The notes: generated by a model not told the origin, from the letters alone. Positions 27,306-40,535 are shown, numbered from the stretch's first letter. The stretch: DNA of 64,000 nucleotides from Glandiceps talaboti (GCF_964340395.1 NC_135550.1:18008484-18072483), one strand, 5' to 3'. Numbers and translations are program-made.

Positions 27306-29941
27306 ACAAGCAGAATTCCAAGAAGGTGTAAGCAAACCCCATTGTAATATGTTAACCAATCAAATGATGCATATTATGGCAAGCATATTACAATGTATAA
27401 TAAGGAAGTACGTGTTTTTGATGTTTGAAGATTTTGGAGTGGGATGCCACACATTTCTATTATTGGATATGTGACAGTAACATCCAATATTGTGACATTT
27501 GTCAAGATAAAACAAATAAGGCATGTGATGACTCCTGCTAATGCAGCAATCTTGTTATACTAGTATATCATCACAAGGGATGTTTCAATGTGTTGTCATG
27601 CATGCATGAATGTAATGTCACTATATCACAAAATACCCCAGGAGAAGTAAAACTAGTGTGTAATGAACATTACAGTATCCTGAAGTTCAAGCCAAAATCA
27701 AACAGCATTGTCATTTGAAATTGCAACACCTTTTTAATACAACAAGGTAACAAATCCATTAATTCTAAACACCAAATGGATGTTTCTGTTTCCAACTCTC
27801 ATGACACTGAGATTTAATGAAATGTTTCACTGATGGATGTTGTTTGGGGAAGGAGGCCCTCAGAGAACAGACTTGCCTTTCATAGTGTATGTATAAATTG
27901 TGATGTATTCACACTGGTGTACAAGGTTGAGATGGTCATTTTAGTGACTGGAAAAAGTGATTTACCAGAGATTATATATGCCATTCACTTCTGAGAAGAT
28001 CTTGTATTGCCTGTATATGACACATGAATTTGTGCAGGTAGAACTTCCTGTTGTAAAAGTATGTCATGTTCATCTAACTTTTTAAAATTCATCTTTTCAC
28101 ATTATGAATGGAATAGCCATTGTATTGTATTGTTGTGAAAATAGAAATTTGAATTATGTCTTTAAAACATATTAATCATAATTAGAGAGAGAGGTTTAAT
28201 TTTTTCCTGATATTTGTATCCTCTTTTATAAAAAATGTACACCAAAATGGTCTCCATTTCGCTGCGTTGGAATTTCATTTTGGGAAACTCCACTAGTGAA
28301 AAGGTACAATAGAAATGGTTGTAAAAGGGTACAAATAACCAAAAACCAACAACCATATACCTATCAACATGTAAAGACAGATCCAAATATACAAGTTGTA
28401 GTTGTCTATATAGATTTCTAGTAAATGAGCATAGAAACAGCTGTTTACAGTCGCCTATGTCCTCATTTATTGCCAGATAAATGTCATCTTAATATTAATG
28501 ATCAAATATATGTAAACATCATTTGATATTTTGATAGCAATATTAGGATGAATTATTATCCCAACTATATCTATTGATTTTCTCAGTCTGCTATGATCTG
28601 AGTCCTATGTCTTGGATAGCCATGGGAAAACTCTGGTTTTCCACTGTGGGAGCTTAATATCATTTTGTCTCTAAACAAGACAAAATGGTATAGTTTTTGT
28701 TCCAAGGCATATGTATTAATGATGCGATTATGAATTATAGAGGAGCAGGGAATGTGAATTCAGTTGGATTATTACAGTAGTTCAAATTAAATTCGCCTAG
28801 GGGTAATCATTTACCTATTGTATATGTGATGAGAAACAAAATGGAGAGGGTTGTATCTTTGTGGAGCTAGTATTAATATGGACATGTACTATGTCCCATT
28901 TATAATTTGTAATTACTGTACTCAAGATCCATCTGAAACAAAAGATTGATTGTTGTACATATCTACAGTATGGTATCGTACTTGTCCAGATATAAGCCTC
29001 TGCTCAAGTAAAAGCCCCTGTACACTTCCGTATATTTATAGTATAAAAAGGCTGTCAATATCTACATTGATCATCCCAATAACAGAGTTCCTTGCCCTTG
29101 TCCCATTACGTTGATCCAGAGATGGGAGGGGAAGTTTTTCTACGATTATTATTACAATTTGGAATTATGAAAAATCTAAAGAATTCCATGTCAGAACTTG
29201 ATCTGCCATAAATTATAGGAAGTTTAAAAGATTATAAAGAGATATGAAGTATTTGAATAGGTATGCCAGTGGTCTATTATGTTCAAAGTGAAGTAAGGAG
29301 AAGTTTTTGAATGAAATGATCGAATCATATTTTACAGGATATTGTCTGATAATCACTAGAGTCCTGTCTGTACTGGTCTTCTATTCTCATTGGTAAAATT
29401 GTCACAAACAGAGGGTTATGCTAGGAGTTAATTTACATATCAATGTATGTTATTGTAATGCAAATACACAATGTGCAGGTTTATGTCAGATCCTATAAAT
29501 GGGCAAAGTAGAACACTCTGCTCAAGAGAGTCGTATGAAATTGCAGCCTCTTTTAATAAAAAAGTCAACTTAAAGTTCTGTCGTCATCAGATAATAATGT
29601 CCAAGAAAAGTGCAAACATGATGTGTAGCATTGCAATCATTATGCAAGCTGTTACCTATCCCAAGTACTGCTAACATGTTGAACTTGATGTATTTGCATA
29701 ATGTAAGGGTCTCTCATGAATCATGTCAATTTTTGTCTTTTCTGTTTGAGCATGGTAGCCTGTGGTATACATGTGTGAATCAGACAACTGCTATAAAATT
29801 GTTGTACATGTAGTTTATCAGTCAAGTTATATCAGTTTATTTATCTATTACTAGACTACTGATTCATATATAAAGAGATTGAATCTTGATTTGATTTGTT
29901 GGATTTTTAATCTTGTGTGATTTATTTTGTTGTATTTTCAG

Positions 29942-30547
29942 GTTATATCAGCAGTTTGTGCAATGAAAGTAAAGAGAATGCTGTTGCCCAGCTGCTCGGA
30001 CACCTGCCATTACTTCATCCTGGTAACACTGAGGCCAAAAACAAATACTTAGAGCTGATTCCTAAAATACTGCGCCACTCTATAGAGAATGTGATCCACT
30101 TAGAAGAGAGTAGACAGCTACTATCCTATTCTGTCATCCATCCAGCATTGAATAATGAAGAACGGAGTTCACTCACGCAGTGGCTTACGCATCTTGACGA
30201 TTGTACAAGCAGTTACAATGCCTACCACCCCCAGCTGAGGAACTTGGCATCAGATCCAACTGCTGGGGGCTCCCTCCCCCCAGGACTACAAGGAAACAGT
30301 TATGAACATAACAACTTCCAGCAACATTACATGCAGGGAGGCAAACTGAACGGCTGGAATTCTTCAAATATATTTGGTGATTCTGGCATTGTGTCCAATG
30401 AGAACACAGAACAGACAATTACTTTGGTGCCCGGCCATCGGATCAGTGGGGAGAACGATGGAACCATGAGGACACATCCACCAGTACAACTCACTTTGTC
30501 TGCCCCACCTGCTATGAACATGTCTACACAACTCACAAATCAAGGAG
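29942..30547 (+). CDS. SAMD4: SAMD4/Smaug coding exon A (SSR1 region and linker)
   Basis: Follows acceptor ttttcag and ends at CAAGGAG|GTAAGT. It enters with two bases of a split codon and leaves one base (G). Residues such as LLGHLPLLHPGN, KYLELIPKILRHSIEN and HLEESRQLLSYSVIHPA match the N-terminal Smaug similarity region of human SAMD4A (for example HIEESRQLLSYALIHPA). This helical region is thought to mediate dimerisation and protein contacts. The second half is a Gly/Asn/Gln/Ser-rich linker that includes KLNGW and DSGI, both also found in human SAMD4A. The methionine near 29917 lies in intron sequence and is not a start. The exon encoding the family's initial residues is not seen upstream. 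Confidence 0.93.
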
Positions 30548-31109
30548 GTAAGTTACTATTAAAGGTTACTAAATGATATAATAATACAGTCCATGAAATG
30601 CTAAGTTAAAATTGCCATATTTTTGGTTTGTAATTGATAAAACAACTTTGGCAAGTCTGTGCTTGCAACTTAATAAATAAACTGCGAAAAAAACTAAAAA
30701 TGTGTAAAAAGTTTGCTATTGTACATACAGGAAGAGATTTGTAAATAACTTTGGTAAACATATATATAGTGTAATCACAAGTAAATGCAAGTAATCAATG
30801 ATTTGTGAAGGGTGACATTTCAATATATTGGGAAGCAACAGGCACATGTTTACCTTGCTGCTCATCCTGATGAATCAACAAAATGTTTATACATGTATAT
30901 GTGCATTACATCAGCAAGCCATAAATTTCTCACTTAAAGTATAATATTATGTAGAAAACCTACACACTGATCGATATCGCCAGTGAAATAGCAACCATAC
31001 ACTCTACCAAAATGTCAGTTCCAAGATCCCTATACAATTGAGCAGAAGCAGTTTGCGTAAACCAATTGATGACAAAAAGAAAGAGATGCAACTCATAAAT
31101 TAGGTTTTG

Positions 31110-31580
31110 AAACAGAATGGTTTTACCACCTGGGCCAGGTCAAGCCAGCACACCACCAAACACACAAGAAACAACAGAATTATCAACCAACATTAGCTTC
31201 ACAGCAAATGTTTCATCATGTTACCTTACATCAAGGGCACCAATGAAAGAATCAGAAACACGCTTTACAGCAAAGGCATTCATACATAGTTCAAAAGCAG
31301 CAACACATAAAGAGACAAACTCAAAGACAGGAAAGAAAACAAGGAAGACGTCATCTACCAAATATCTTGCTCGATACCAGGGTGCAGTGCCTTCTTTAAT
31401 AGGGGAGACCTGCAGGCCCCTAAAAGAGTGATTTGAGGAACATTTCACATCCCTGGTTACTCAACACCTCTCAGCAAATTTGGATCATTCTGTCAGACCC
31501 AGTTAGACACTGAAGAAGAACAAGTGATTTGTTTGAAACATGTCTCTTTCACTATCAAAAGTGGAAGAAGAGAACTTGTG
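31110..31580 (+). mobile_element. Possible degraded retroelement tail
   Basis: A 104-codon open frame (31117-31431) rich in Thr, Ser and Lys is followed by frames broken by stops and by gacactgaagaagaacaag then a gaaacatgtctc segment. The latter resembles the end sequence (ctgaagaag ... gaaacg) often seen after Penelope-like and related retroelement ORFs. It has no convincing domain. It could also be random intron sequence. Confidence 0.25.
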
Positions 31581-32155
31581 TATGAAAAATTTGATTTGTT
31601 GTTTGTCAGACACTCAAAAAATGTTTGTTACTATTAAAAGTGTTTTAAGAATATGAAGATATTTAATATTCAGGTGCCATTTGGATATGACAGATAAGTG
31701 ACCATTGTAAGAAGTAATTGTGACCTCTGGAAATTTCAGAAAAAAGCCGCAATCTCATTTTAAGGGAATCATGGGAATGGACAGTCACCATGCATTTTTT
31801 GGTGAGGAATACTGTAAAAAAACAATTGTGTCCAGCACTGTTTTGTGAAATATTTATTTATTAGCATTGTCACAAGTTACAAAATGTCAACCTTGATCAA
31901 TAAAGGTGGCAGTTTGAACAAGAATTATTCTCGTCAATCTGAATAAGGAATACACAATACACGTACTCATGTCTTGTTAGCATATGTTGAAATAACCAAT
32001 TGATCTATTAATAAACCAACAACAACAAGCTGATGGTAACAAACATGAACAGTCAAAAGTTTTGAAAATTGCATGTGAACGGTTTTCTTTTATTGAGATA
32101 GTGGATATCAGAAAATTTTATGATAGTTGAATGTGTATTTCAATTTCGTTTTCAG

Positions 32156-32425
32156 GTTCCACTGGAAATTCCCTGGCTCCTCCAGCTCGCAATAAACGAA
32201 GCAACTCGCTCACCCCACCTACATCACAACAACAGACAGGTATCCCAATTGATACTTGGGTATCAGCTGAAGATATCCACATTAGAGGACAGAACATGAC
32301 GAATGAACACGCCCCACTCTCACCACAAAGCAGCATCAATTCAACGGGAAGTAGTGGGGAAACGACAACCGAAGATGGTGGCATACTCAGAAATACATTT
32401 CTTGAGGAAGCAAGTGGTATGAAAG
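32156..32425 (+). CDS. SAMD4: SAMD4/Smaug coding exon B (Ser/Pro-rich linker)
   Basis: Acceptor gttttcag, donor ATGAAAG|GTAAAG, phases 1 and 1. Encodes the linker between SSR1 and the SAM domain. It contains SNSLTPP, TNEHAPLSPQSS and RNTFLEEASGMK, which match human SAMD4A SVSLTPP, SDHAPLSPQSS and RNTFQEEGSGMK. The SNSLTPP and PLSPQSS motifs are plausible proline-directed phosphorylation or 14-3-3 sites by analogy with other Smaug proteins; this is inference. Partial decayed copies of this exon lie about 1 kb downstream in the next intron. Confidence 0.93.
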
Positions 32426-33349
32426 GTAAAGGGTATAGAATTACATACTGATGACTCCCCAAATTAGTATAACTGAAATATTTGTACATAATGTGTATGA
32501 ACTCATTTATGTTGGTGAACTTGTTGAAACACATGTATGATGACTAAGTACTCAAACCCTGTCAGTATCCCCCAAAAAGTTAGAATTTGTTGCCAAATGA
32601 GTAAAAGTTTCATTTGTTTACATTTAAAGTGACATCAAATCAGTGCCCACAGTACATAGTCAGTGAATCACAGTTTAACTCTTGTAGCTAATCAGACAGA
32701 TTGAACTGTGTCATGTAAAGGTTTGGTTAGTTTACAGCAGACAAAAATTAATCATGAAAAGTTACACCTACTTTTATACACGTCATAAAAGTTTAATGTG
32801 AAGCAATGCTTTGATAAAAACAGTTGTAACTTATTCAGTGTATTTTCAATCATAAACCACATGTTTTGATGATACCCTTGAGAACATAGAAATCCAAGGT
32901 GCCAGCTGCCACACGTCCTGAAAAGAGAGACAAGGAATGTTTTGTTCATTTATATTCCTACCCTCGTATTTCATGAGTCACCAATAGTAGTACTGTGTAA
33001 AAATAGATGACCCTTCATCCCAGATGGCCTCAATTTACCCTTTCCTAACAGACAACGACCTCAGAATCACACAATACATGATTTTGTAGGTCAGTATGAA
33101 ATTTGAGCAGGATGTTGCAATATTTGTCAAAGTCCAGGTTTTATTTTGTTTTTATTTTGTACGTCTGTGTAGTCAAAACATCCATATTTTCATGCCAAAC
33201 GGAATCAACAGGAGAAATAATTAGCTTCATTGTGGTTTGTGGGAAATAATCAGATAATTTGATCGAAATACTAGTACCCTGTTGTGCAGTTCATTAAATG
33301 TGTGAATGCTTCAGAAGTTATGTTTTGGCTTTCCGGATGCTTTCCCAGC

Positions 33350-33502
33350 CGAAGATTAGAGAACAGAACATGATGAATAAACACACCCCATTGTTGCCAC
33401 AAAAGCAGCATCACTTCAGTGGGAACGGAACATAACAAATGAACATGCCCCAATGTTGCCACAAAATGACGTCACTTCAACGGGAAATAATGAGGAGACT
33501 AG
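33350..33502 (+). pseudogene. Two decayed tandem copies of SAMD4 exon B
   Basis: 33350-33427 and 33428-33502 each resemble exon B bases 32281-32375 (agaacatgacgaatgaacac, then gccac/accacaaa, then cttcaacgggaa). Copy 1 lost about 8 bases near its start and gained a base in the middle, so its frame is broken. Copy 2 stays readable as NITNEHAPMLPQ and STGNNEET for about 28 codons before a stop. There is no good splice donor, so I call them non-functional duplicates, though a cryptic exon is possible. Confidence 0.8.
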
Positions 33503-33539
33503 CTTCCTGCCGATCATCAGCAAATAGTTTTTGTTTACA

Positions 33540-34090
33540 CAAGATAATATGCATTGTGATTGGATGACCTCTTGTAGACTGAGTTGTGATTGGTCAGAAA
33601 GAAAGTGGGAAATCGTGCTGATTTGCTGAGCTTTGTGTATAGTTTGAATTGTGGTTAGATAGAAAGACATTCAGAATCTAGGTATTACAGTGATTTATAG
33701 AGCTACATACATGTATCGTCTTAGTTGTGATTGGTAAGGAAGGCATTAGAAATTGCTGTGATTGGTAGAGCTTTGTGTAGACTTGGTTGTGATTGGTCAG
33801 GAGGTCTTGGAACGGGAATCACTGATTGGTAGAGCTTTGTGTAGACTTAGTTGTGTTTGGTCCCAAGGCCTTGGAAAGGGAATCACTGTGATTAGTAAAA
33901 CTTTGTGTAGACTTATTTATGATTGGTCAGGAAGACATTAGACATCACTGTGATTAGTCGAGCTATGTGTAGACTTAGCTGTGGGTGATTAGAAAGACAT
34001 TAGAAATCACTCAGTGGCAGAGCTGTGTATAGACTGATTTGTTATTGGTCAAATAAGCATAGGTAATGATTGGTTGACAGGTTTGTAATC
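33540..34090. repeat. Degenerate repeat of about 70 bp rich in CCAAT boxes
   Basis: About seven diverged copies containing tgtgattggtcagaaagaca, attagaaatcactgtgattg and gtagagctttgtgtagactt. Nearly every unit carries one or two gattggt(c/a) strings, i.e. CCAAT boxes on the minus strand. The repeat follows directly after the decayed exon B copies in the same intron. Confidence 0.8.
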
Positions 34091-35115
34091 ATCATCAGAC
34101 AGAAGAAATTAAGTTAAAATGACTAGAATAGCTTTGTTTCACAAGATATGTTGATTGTCATTGAAAGTTTGCAGTGTATACAAAATTTTGACTGAACATA
34201 GAACCTAGATGTAACTTTGTGGTTGATCTACCAGGATGTTGACTCGTGGGAATATCAAAGTAATATGATAGCCAGGTAGACTTATAACAGAATAAGATTA
34301 GAGATTGTCAATCTGAGATGAGCTTTACAGAGATCAGTGTCATCCTACTATTCCTAGGATAGTCTAGGCACTTGTTTTATATCAATAATACATGTACTCA
34401 GAAAGCTGTGTATATATACGCACTTGCTGAGGAAACAATACTGAGGGTCATTAACAATTGCAAAACTTTGATGTTTGGGTCCAGGGTTTTGGTATGGAGG
34501 AAAATTGTGATTGAGGCCAAAAAAAAAAAAAATAGTGGGTTTCCGATAACCTGGCCAACCATACTATATTATATGTAGTTTAAGCCCCAAACCCTTAAAA
34601 AAAATTTTGCATGCAAAAAGGTAAAATGGTAACAATTTACTGGTATTTCCATGTACACCTTCATGACTTTGCCTTATGAGTGGTCACTTTTTAAAAAATT
34701 CATATTCCAGAGAGACCAGGTCTTTTTAGACTATAACAGTAGTCTGTTCATCTGTTATTTTAAAATCAAATGAAACATGAGTTGACAATTTCAAATTGTT
34801 CATTTTATGAATGATAAATCTTTAATTAGAGGTGATTTCGATTTTTGACTGAGAATGAAATACTGAATTGCATATAAGTGAGAGAGACTGGCTTGTGGTC
34901 CAAGAATTCAGGAGTGTTGATTTCAAGTGACTCACACCAAGCCAAAAACCTCATATATGGAATTAAACAATGTAGTTGTTCAGATAGCATAGTATGAGTA
35001 AGGATAATAGTCAATAGTACAGATTACCAAACAGTCCAGATAATCAAATATTTCAGATAACCAAATAATTCAGGTATCCTTAGGGAACCCAAATAGTTCA
35101 AATAAACAAACACTT

Positions 35116-35238
<123 letters not shown>

Positions 35239-35613
35239 CCAAAAAATAGAGATTATCAAACAGTTCAGGTAATCAAACTTTTTAGATACGTAAAATACAC
35301 ATTAAACCAAACATTACATGAACAAACTACAGCAGTTGCTATTTCATTTTCAGAACAAGTCAATAATTCCAGGAAACAAACCTGAATCCTGCTCTAGGAA
35401 ATTGATCTAGCTATCCCATAATCATTTGTTGTGTCATTCATACATTCAACAAGTGCTAAGAGCTTTCATCAAATGTATTGGGAGTTCAATAGGAACTAGG
35501 AGGGCGAAATAATTGATAGTTTATGGTTACTTGACAAACAAGTCTTGATTTACGTCATTGAGTCTAGCCACGACTGTGAAAGATACAGAAGTCGTCAGTA
35601 TTGTATCACACAA

Positions 35614-36634
35614 CAGGCCTCGAAATTCGTTTTTTTCCCCACCTGCCCATTGGGCAGGTGGTTGAAAATTTTACCTGCCCAACCAAAATTTTACCTGCCC
35701 AATTCACCTTTCACTAATTTTGTTACTAGTCCTTTAGATCAAGTCTTCTACGGTAAATACCACTATTGAGCCACCTGTCTAATGCCCTGATCGCAACATA
35801 GCCTCACTCTCTGGCCCATCCAATACAATACGTAGTATAGTAATGCATCTAATGAGTCGATACTCAGTGAACTGCGCCAATCGTTCTCTTCTCTTTTCAA
35901 CCATTTATATTCTTTCTCCCATTCTTCACGGAATTTTCGCTTTCTTTTCCTTTCATCCTGCTTCCAAAACGTTGTCGATTTGCTATCTCCGTCATCATCT
36001 TTGTGTCTCTTTCGATGTACTTGGTATTGCCACTAAATTATCACTCTCCATACGCAACTTCCCAGCTTTCTCGCCGTCACCACCCTCACTTTCTTTTCTT
36101 TCTTGCTTCTTCTTCTTTTAATTTGGAGTATCATTGTTTGAAGACTTCGTAAATCCAAACTTTAATAAGCTCATGTTTATTCAACAGCTTTCATTTAATA
36201 GTATACGTAACGTCACTTCGAGGTCAGGGCCCGCAGAGGTAAATACTACTTCATCAACACATGACATGGCTGGTCACATGAGTGAAACACATGGTTGCTA
36301 TTGATATGCAAATCAAACCAATACGTACCTATGACGCGAATGTCCATATATGGAGAGGTTGAAAGGTCATTGCATTCTGTCATTAGGCAATGCGGAAATG
36401 AAGAAACTTAGGTTTGATCGAAACAAGCTAAGTTACAAGAGACAAATCGACAAAAAATAAAACCCCAAAACGATTGCGATAACAATTATTAACCAAATTA
36501 GAATAAGCAGTTTATAATAAAGTATTCAAAAAAAAAGCGCCGGCCCAACTGGGCAGGTGTGCATAAATTTTACCGGCCCAGCACCACTTTTCACCTGCCC
36601 TGGGCCGCTGGGCCGGCGGGAATTTCGAGCCCTG
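35614..36634. mobile_element. Non-autonomous DNA transposon with TIRs and 5-bp target duplication
   Basis: The left end reads CAGGCCTCGAAATTCG and the right end, reverse-complemented, CAGGGCTCGAAATTCCCG. The element is flanked by CACAA on both sides (35609-35613 and 36635-36639). The subterminal regions are unusual runs of (A)CCTGCCC / GGCCCAGC blocks about 100 bp long that can pair with each other. The interior (35.75-36.5 kb) is AT-rich with no transposase; a 92-codon open frame at 35843-36121 matches nothing I recognise. Class uncertain: the CAG start suggests hAT or a CMC/Transib-like group with 5-bp TSD. Confidence 0.75.
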
Positions 36635-37427
36635 CACAATGATAACCATTGATACCAAATGTTTTTTGATGTGTTATTGGACAAGCTGAAGTGTTTTGAG
36701 AACACATAACAGAGAGGGTAGAGCTGATAAAATTTGCGTAGAGATTTTCAATTTTGGTTGGAAACCTGTGGTAAAACATCTTGGTAGATGAATTCGATGC
36801 AAGATAATCTGATCAATCAATCAATCAATGGGGGAATGGTAATTTTGGTCAAAGAGTGCAAACTTAGGTCATTGCTTAGAAATAAATAACAAGGTATACA
36901 AACAACCTAGAATGTTGTTTGTTTGCTTTGGAATCATAGTTTGTGGCAGTTCCAAACTCACAGTGTAGATAATTTACCTAGTAAATTTCTGCTAAATCAC
37001 TAGGACTTCTTTAACTGTTCATGTGTATGATCAATGATGTGGACACAAATGTTCTGTTATCCATATACTACTAGTGTTACTACATCAAGCAGATTCTGTA
37101 GTCACAGAAACACGATAAACCCAATGAAATTGACCATGTCAAGTGAGCCCTGAGAACCAATGGTTACCCAGAATGAATATTCAGTGTCCCCAAGAAGAAG
37201 GACAAAAATAAAGACAGCGACAAGCAAAGGAAAGTCAACATCAATGTAATCATCCCACACATGTCAACGGCTCATCAGTGATGTTACAAATTGTTGTCAA
37301 ATTGCATGGAGTTAATATGTACTACCAACGATTCAACTTCATGAGGGTAACTCCTGACAAATGTCAAAGACAAACTAACAACTGAAGCAGAGGTGACTTG
37401 GGTAATATGGCTTGGGCAAAGACTACA

Positions 37428-39040
37428 ATGTGGTCATATGAAAAGTCTACATCATTGAATTGTATACAGGGATGAGGGAATGGAAATACTGATAGTATAC
37501 AACTCCCTCCTGTGGTCATATGAAAAGTCTACATCATTGAATTATATACAGGGATGAGGGGATGGAAATACTGGTAGTATACAACTCCCTCCTGTGGTCA
37601 TATGAGAAGTCTACATCATTGAATTATATACAGGGATGAGGGGATGGAAATGACTGGTGGTATACAACTCCCTCCTGTGGTCATATGAGAAGTCTACATC
37701 ATTGAATTATATACAGGGATGAGGGGATGGAAATACTGGTAGTATACAACTCCCTCCTGTGGTCATATGAGAAGTCTACATCATTGAATTATATACAGGG
37801 ATGAGGGGATGGAAATACTGGTAGTATACAACTCCCTCCTGTGGTCATATGAGAAGTCTACATCATTGAATTATATACAGGGATGAGGGGATGGAAATGA
37901 CTGGTGGTATACAACTCCCTCCTGTGGTCATATGAGAAGTCTACATCATTGAATTATATACAGGGATGAGGGGATGGAAATGACTGGTGGTATACAACTC
38001 CCTCCTGTGGTCATATGAGAAGTCTATGTCATTGAATTATATACAGGGATGAGGGGATGGAAATACTGGTAGTATACAACTCCCTCCTGTGGTCATATGA
38101 GAAGTCTACATCATTGAATTATATACAGGGATGAGGGGATGGAAATACTGGTAGTATACAACTCCCTCCTGTGGTCATATGAGAAGTCTACATCATTAAA
38201 TTGTATACAGGGATGAGGGGATGGAAATGACTGGTGGTATACAACTCCCTCCTGTGGTCATTTGAGAAGTCTACATCATTGAATTATATACAGGGATGAG
38301 GGGATGGAAATGACTGGTGGTATACAACTCCCTCCTGTGGTCATTTGAGAAGTCTACATCATTGAATTATATACAGGGATGAGGGGATGGAAATGACTGG
38401 TGGTATACAACTCCCTCCTGTGGTCATTTGAGAAGTCTACATCATTGAATTATATACAGGGATGAGGGGATGGAAATGACTGGTGGTATACAACTCCCTC
38501 CTGTGGTCATATGAGAAGTCTACATCATTGAATTATATACAGGGATGAGGGGATGGAAATGACTGGTGGTATACAACTCCCTCCTGTGGTCATATGAGAA
38601 GTCTACATCATTGAATTATATACAGGGATGAGGGGATGGAAATGACTGGTGGTATACAACTCCCTCCTGTGGTCATATGAGAAGTCTACATCATTGAATT
38701 ATATACAGGGATGAGGGGATGGAAATGACTGGTGGTATACAACTCCCTCCTGTGGTCATATGAGAAGTCTACGTCATTGAATTATATACAGGGATGAGGG
38801 GATGGAAATGACTGGTGGTATACAACTCCCTCCTGTGGTCATATGAGAAGTCTACGTCATTGAATTATATACAGGGATGAGGGGATGGAAATACTGGTAG
38901 TATACAACTCCCTCCTGTGGTCATATGAGAAGTCTACATCATTGAATTATATACAGGGATGAGGGGATGGAAATGACTGGTGGTATACAATACCCTCCTG
39001 TGGTCATATGAAAAGTCTATGTCATTGAATTGTATACAAT
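37428..39040. repeat. 82/83-bp minisatellite in SAMD4 intron (about 19 copies)
   Basis: Tandem units starting tgtggtcatatgagaagtct, continuing acatcattgaattatataca, and ending tatacaactccctcc. Two length classes alternate in blocks: gaaatactggtagt (82 bp) and gaaatgactggtggt (83 bp). A block of three units near 38250-38420 shares tcatttgag. First and last units are the most diverged. It lies in the 8-kb intron between the linker exon and the first SAM exon. Confidence 0.97.
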
Positions 39041-40535
39041 AACAGCTGGAGAGGCAGAGTGATGTAGCCAAAATATACTTGGCAAATTATCTATGCTCTT
39101 AGGTCGGAACGACTACAAATATATGTACACAATGTACAATTGTGCTATAGTGCCATTGGTTTATAAGCCGTTGGTTATTATAAATTCTTCACATTTCCTC
39201 ATCTGTTGTTAAAAAGTTAATTTTGTGAAGTCCATCTTCTCAATGAGAAATGATATCTTTCAGAACTCTGATATTTCATAAAAGTGTATTTTTCAAAATA
39301 AGTTTACTGATAACTGATAGCAGATTCAGGCTATCACTCTATAGTCTGAAGTAGAAAAGAAAAAGTGAAGAAAGGGAAGTTTTCAAACTGTTTATGTGAT
39401 ATTGGAGACCTGTGTCTCTGAAATAATCATTTGAAGTGTCCTCAGACTGACACTGCAGTCCAAGTCATAAAAATTGCAGGATGTCGGCGTCTTATCACAT
39501 CTTTTACCCCTGGAAGACATTTCCAAATGTCACTTTTACTGGGATAATAGGGGTATACCTGTGTTCTTCCAAGAAAATGGGATTTTGTTAATGTCTGTAG
39601 AAAGATATTGAGTTACATATAGATCTAGTTAGGTTCAGATAACATCCGGCTTTATGGGTAGCCAGTCAATACAGTAGAATTAAAAATTTATACAGCCTGC
39701 ATATCATGTCATTTTTGTCAGTGTTTGCAATGGATACCCCAGACAAGACAGGGTTATAATGTTGCAAAGACTACAATTTTCTGAAGTCTGTACTCGTGTT
39801 ACATACACACATTATATGCATCATTTTCAATCAATTTCGTGTCAATCTTGTGAATTTATACAAAACTGATAAAACCATGACCGTTTGACATACTGGTATT
39901 TCACCAAACCCTCAGTATGTGTATCTTGTATTTGTAATGTGTTGTTTTTGTTGTTGGGGTTTTTTTTGCCTTGAGTCATGGCAACTATGGTTTGATCAAT
40001 ACATTTGAAAAACTCAGTTATTTTGCCCTTTTGCACACACTCAACTGCCTATGTAGACTGGGAAAGTCCTGATTTTGGTTATTAGCTCTGCTGTCGGCGA
40101 CAGCTGAGTGGAGCTTAAAGGTTGGGTTGATTCTCCGTCATTCGTCTGTCAACTTTTTTTTCCATCATTCGTTCGTCAATTCTGACCGATAGGTCACTTG
40201 TTTACTTATACACACCTGTCCAGTCATGATTCTGGTAAAAACCGTGTTTCAAAATCACACAAAATTTTGTTTTCATGCAAGATTTCAGTCTTTTGTGTGC
40301 AAATCAATGAACTACATCACAAATGAAGTGCCAGTCTACTACCGATGTTTCAGGCTATCAACTTGGATTTGCCCCAATAGAGATTTTAGTACATAAAATA
40401 CAACTATAGTCTGTATTCTATATATTGACTTCTAAGTTACAGACTATGTCACTGTAAACCCAATGGACAGTGTAGATATGCTCTCTGAGGTGATTTGCAT
40501 GATTTTCATACTTGTTACCCTTATTTCTGTTGTAG

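Larger units (their letters stand above)
14701..29941. other. Non-coding, SAMD4 intron 5' of the first recognised exon
   Basis: Ends in a functional-looking acceptor (tgtattttcag) at 29941, so at least the right part is intron. Contains the dispersed repeats and hairpin listed separately. I found no segment encoding the expected N-terminal Smaug sequence and no RNA gene. Confidence 0.6.

Noticed and set aside
31117-31431. Possible extra SAMD4 exon
   Set aside because: The flanking exons already join in phase, human has no corresponding segment, and no good acceptor and donor bracket it.
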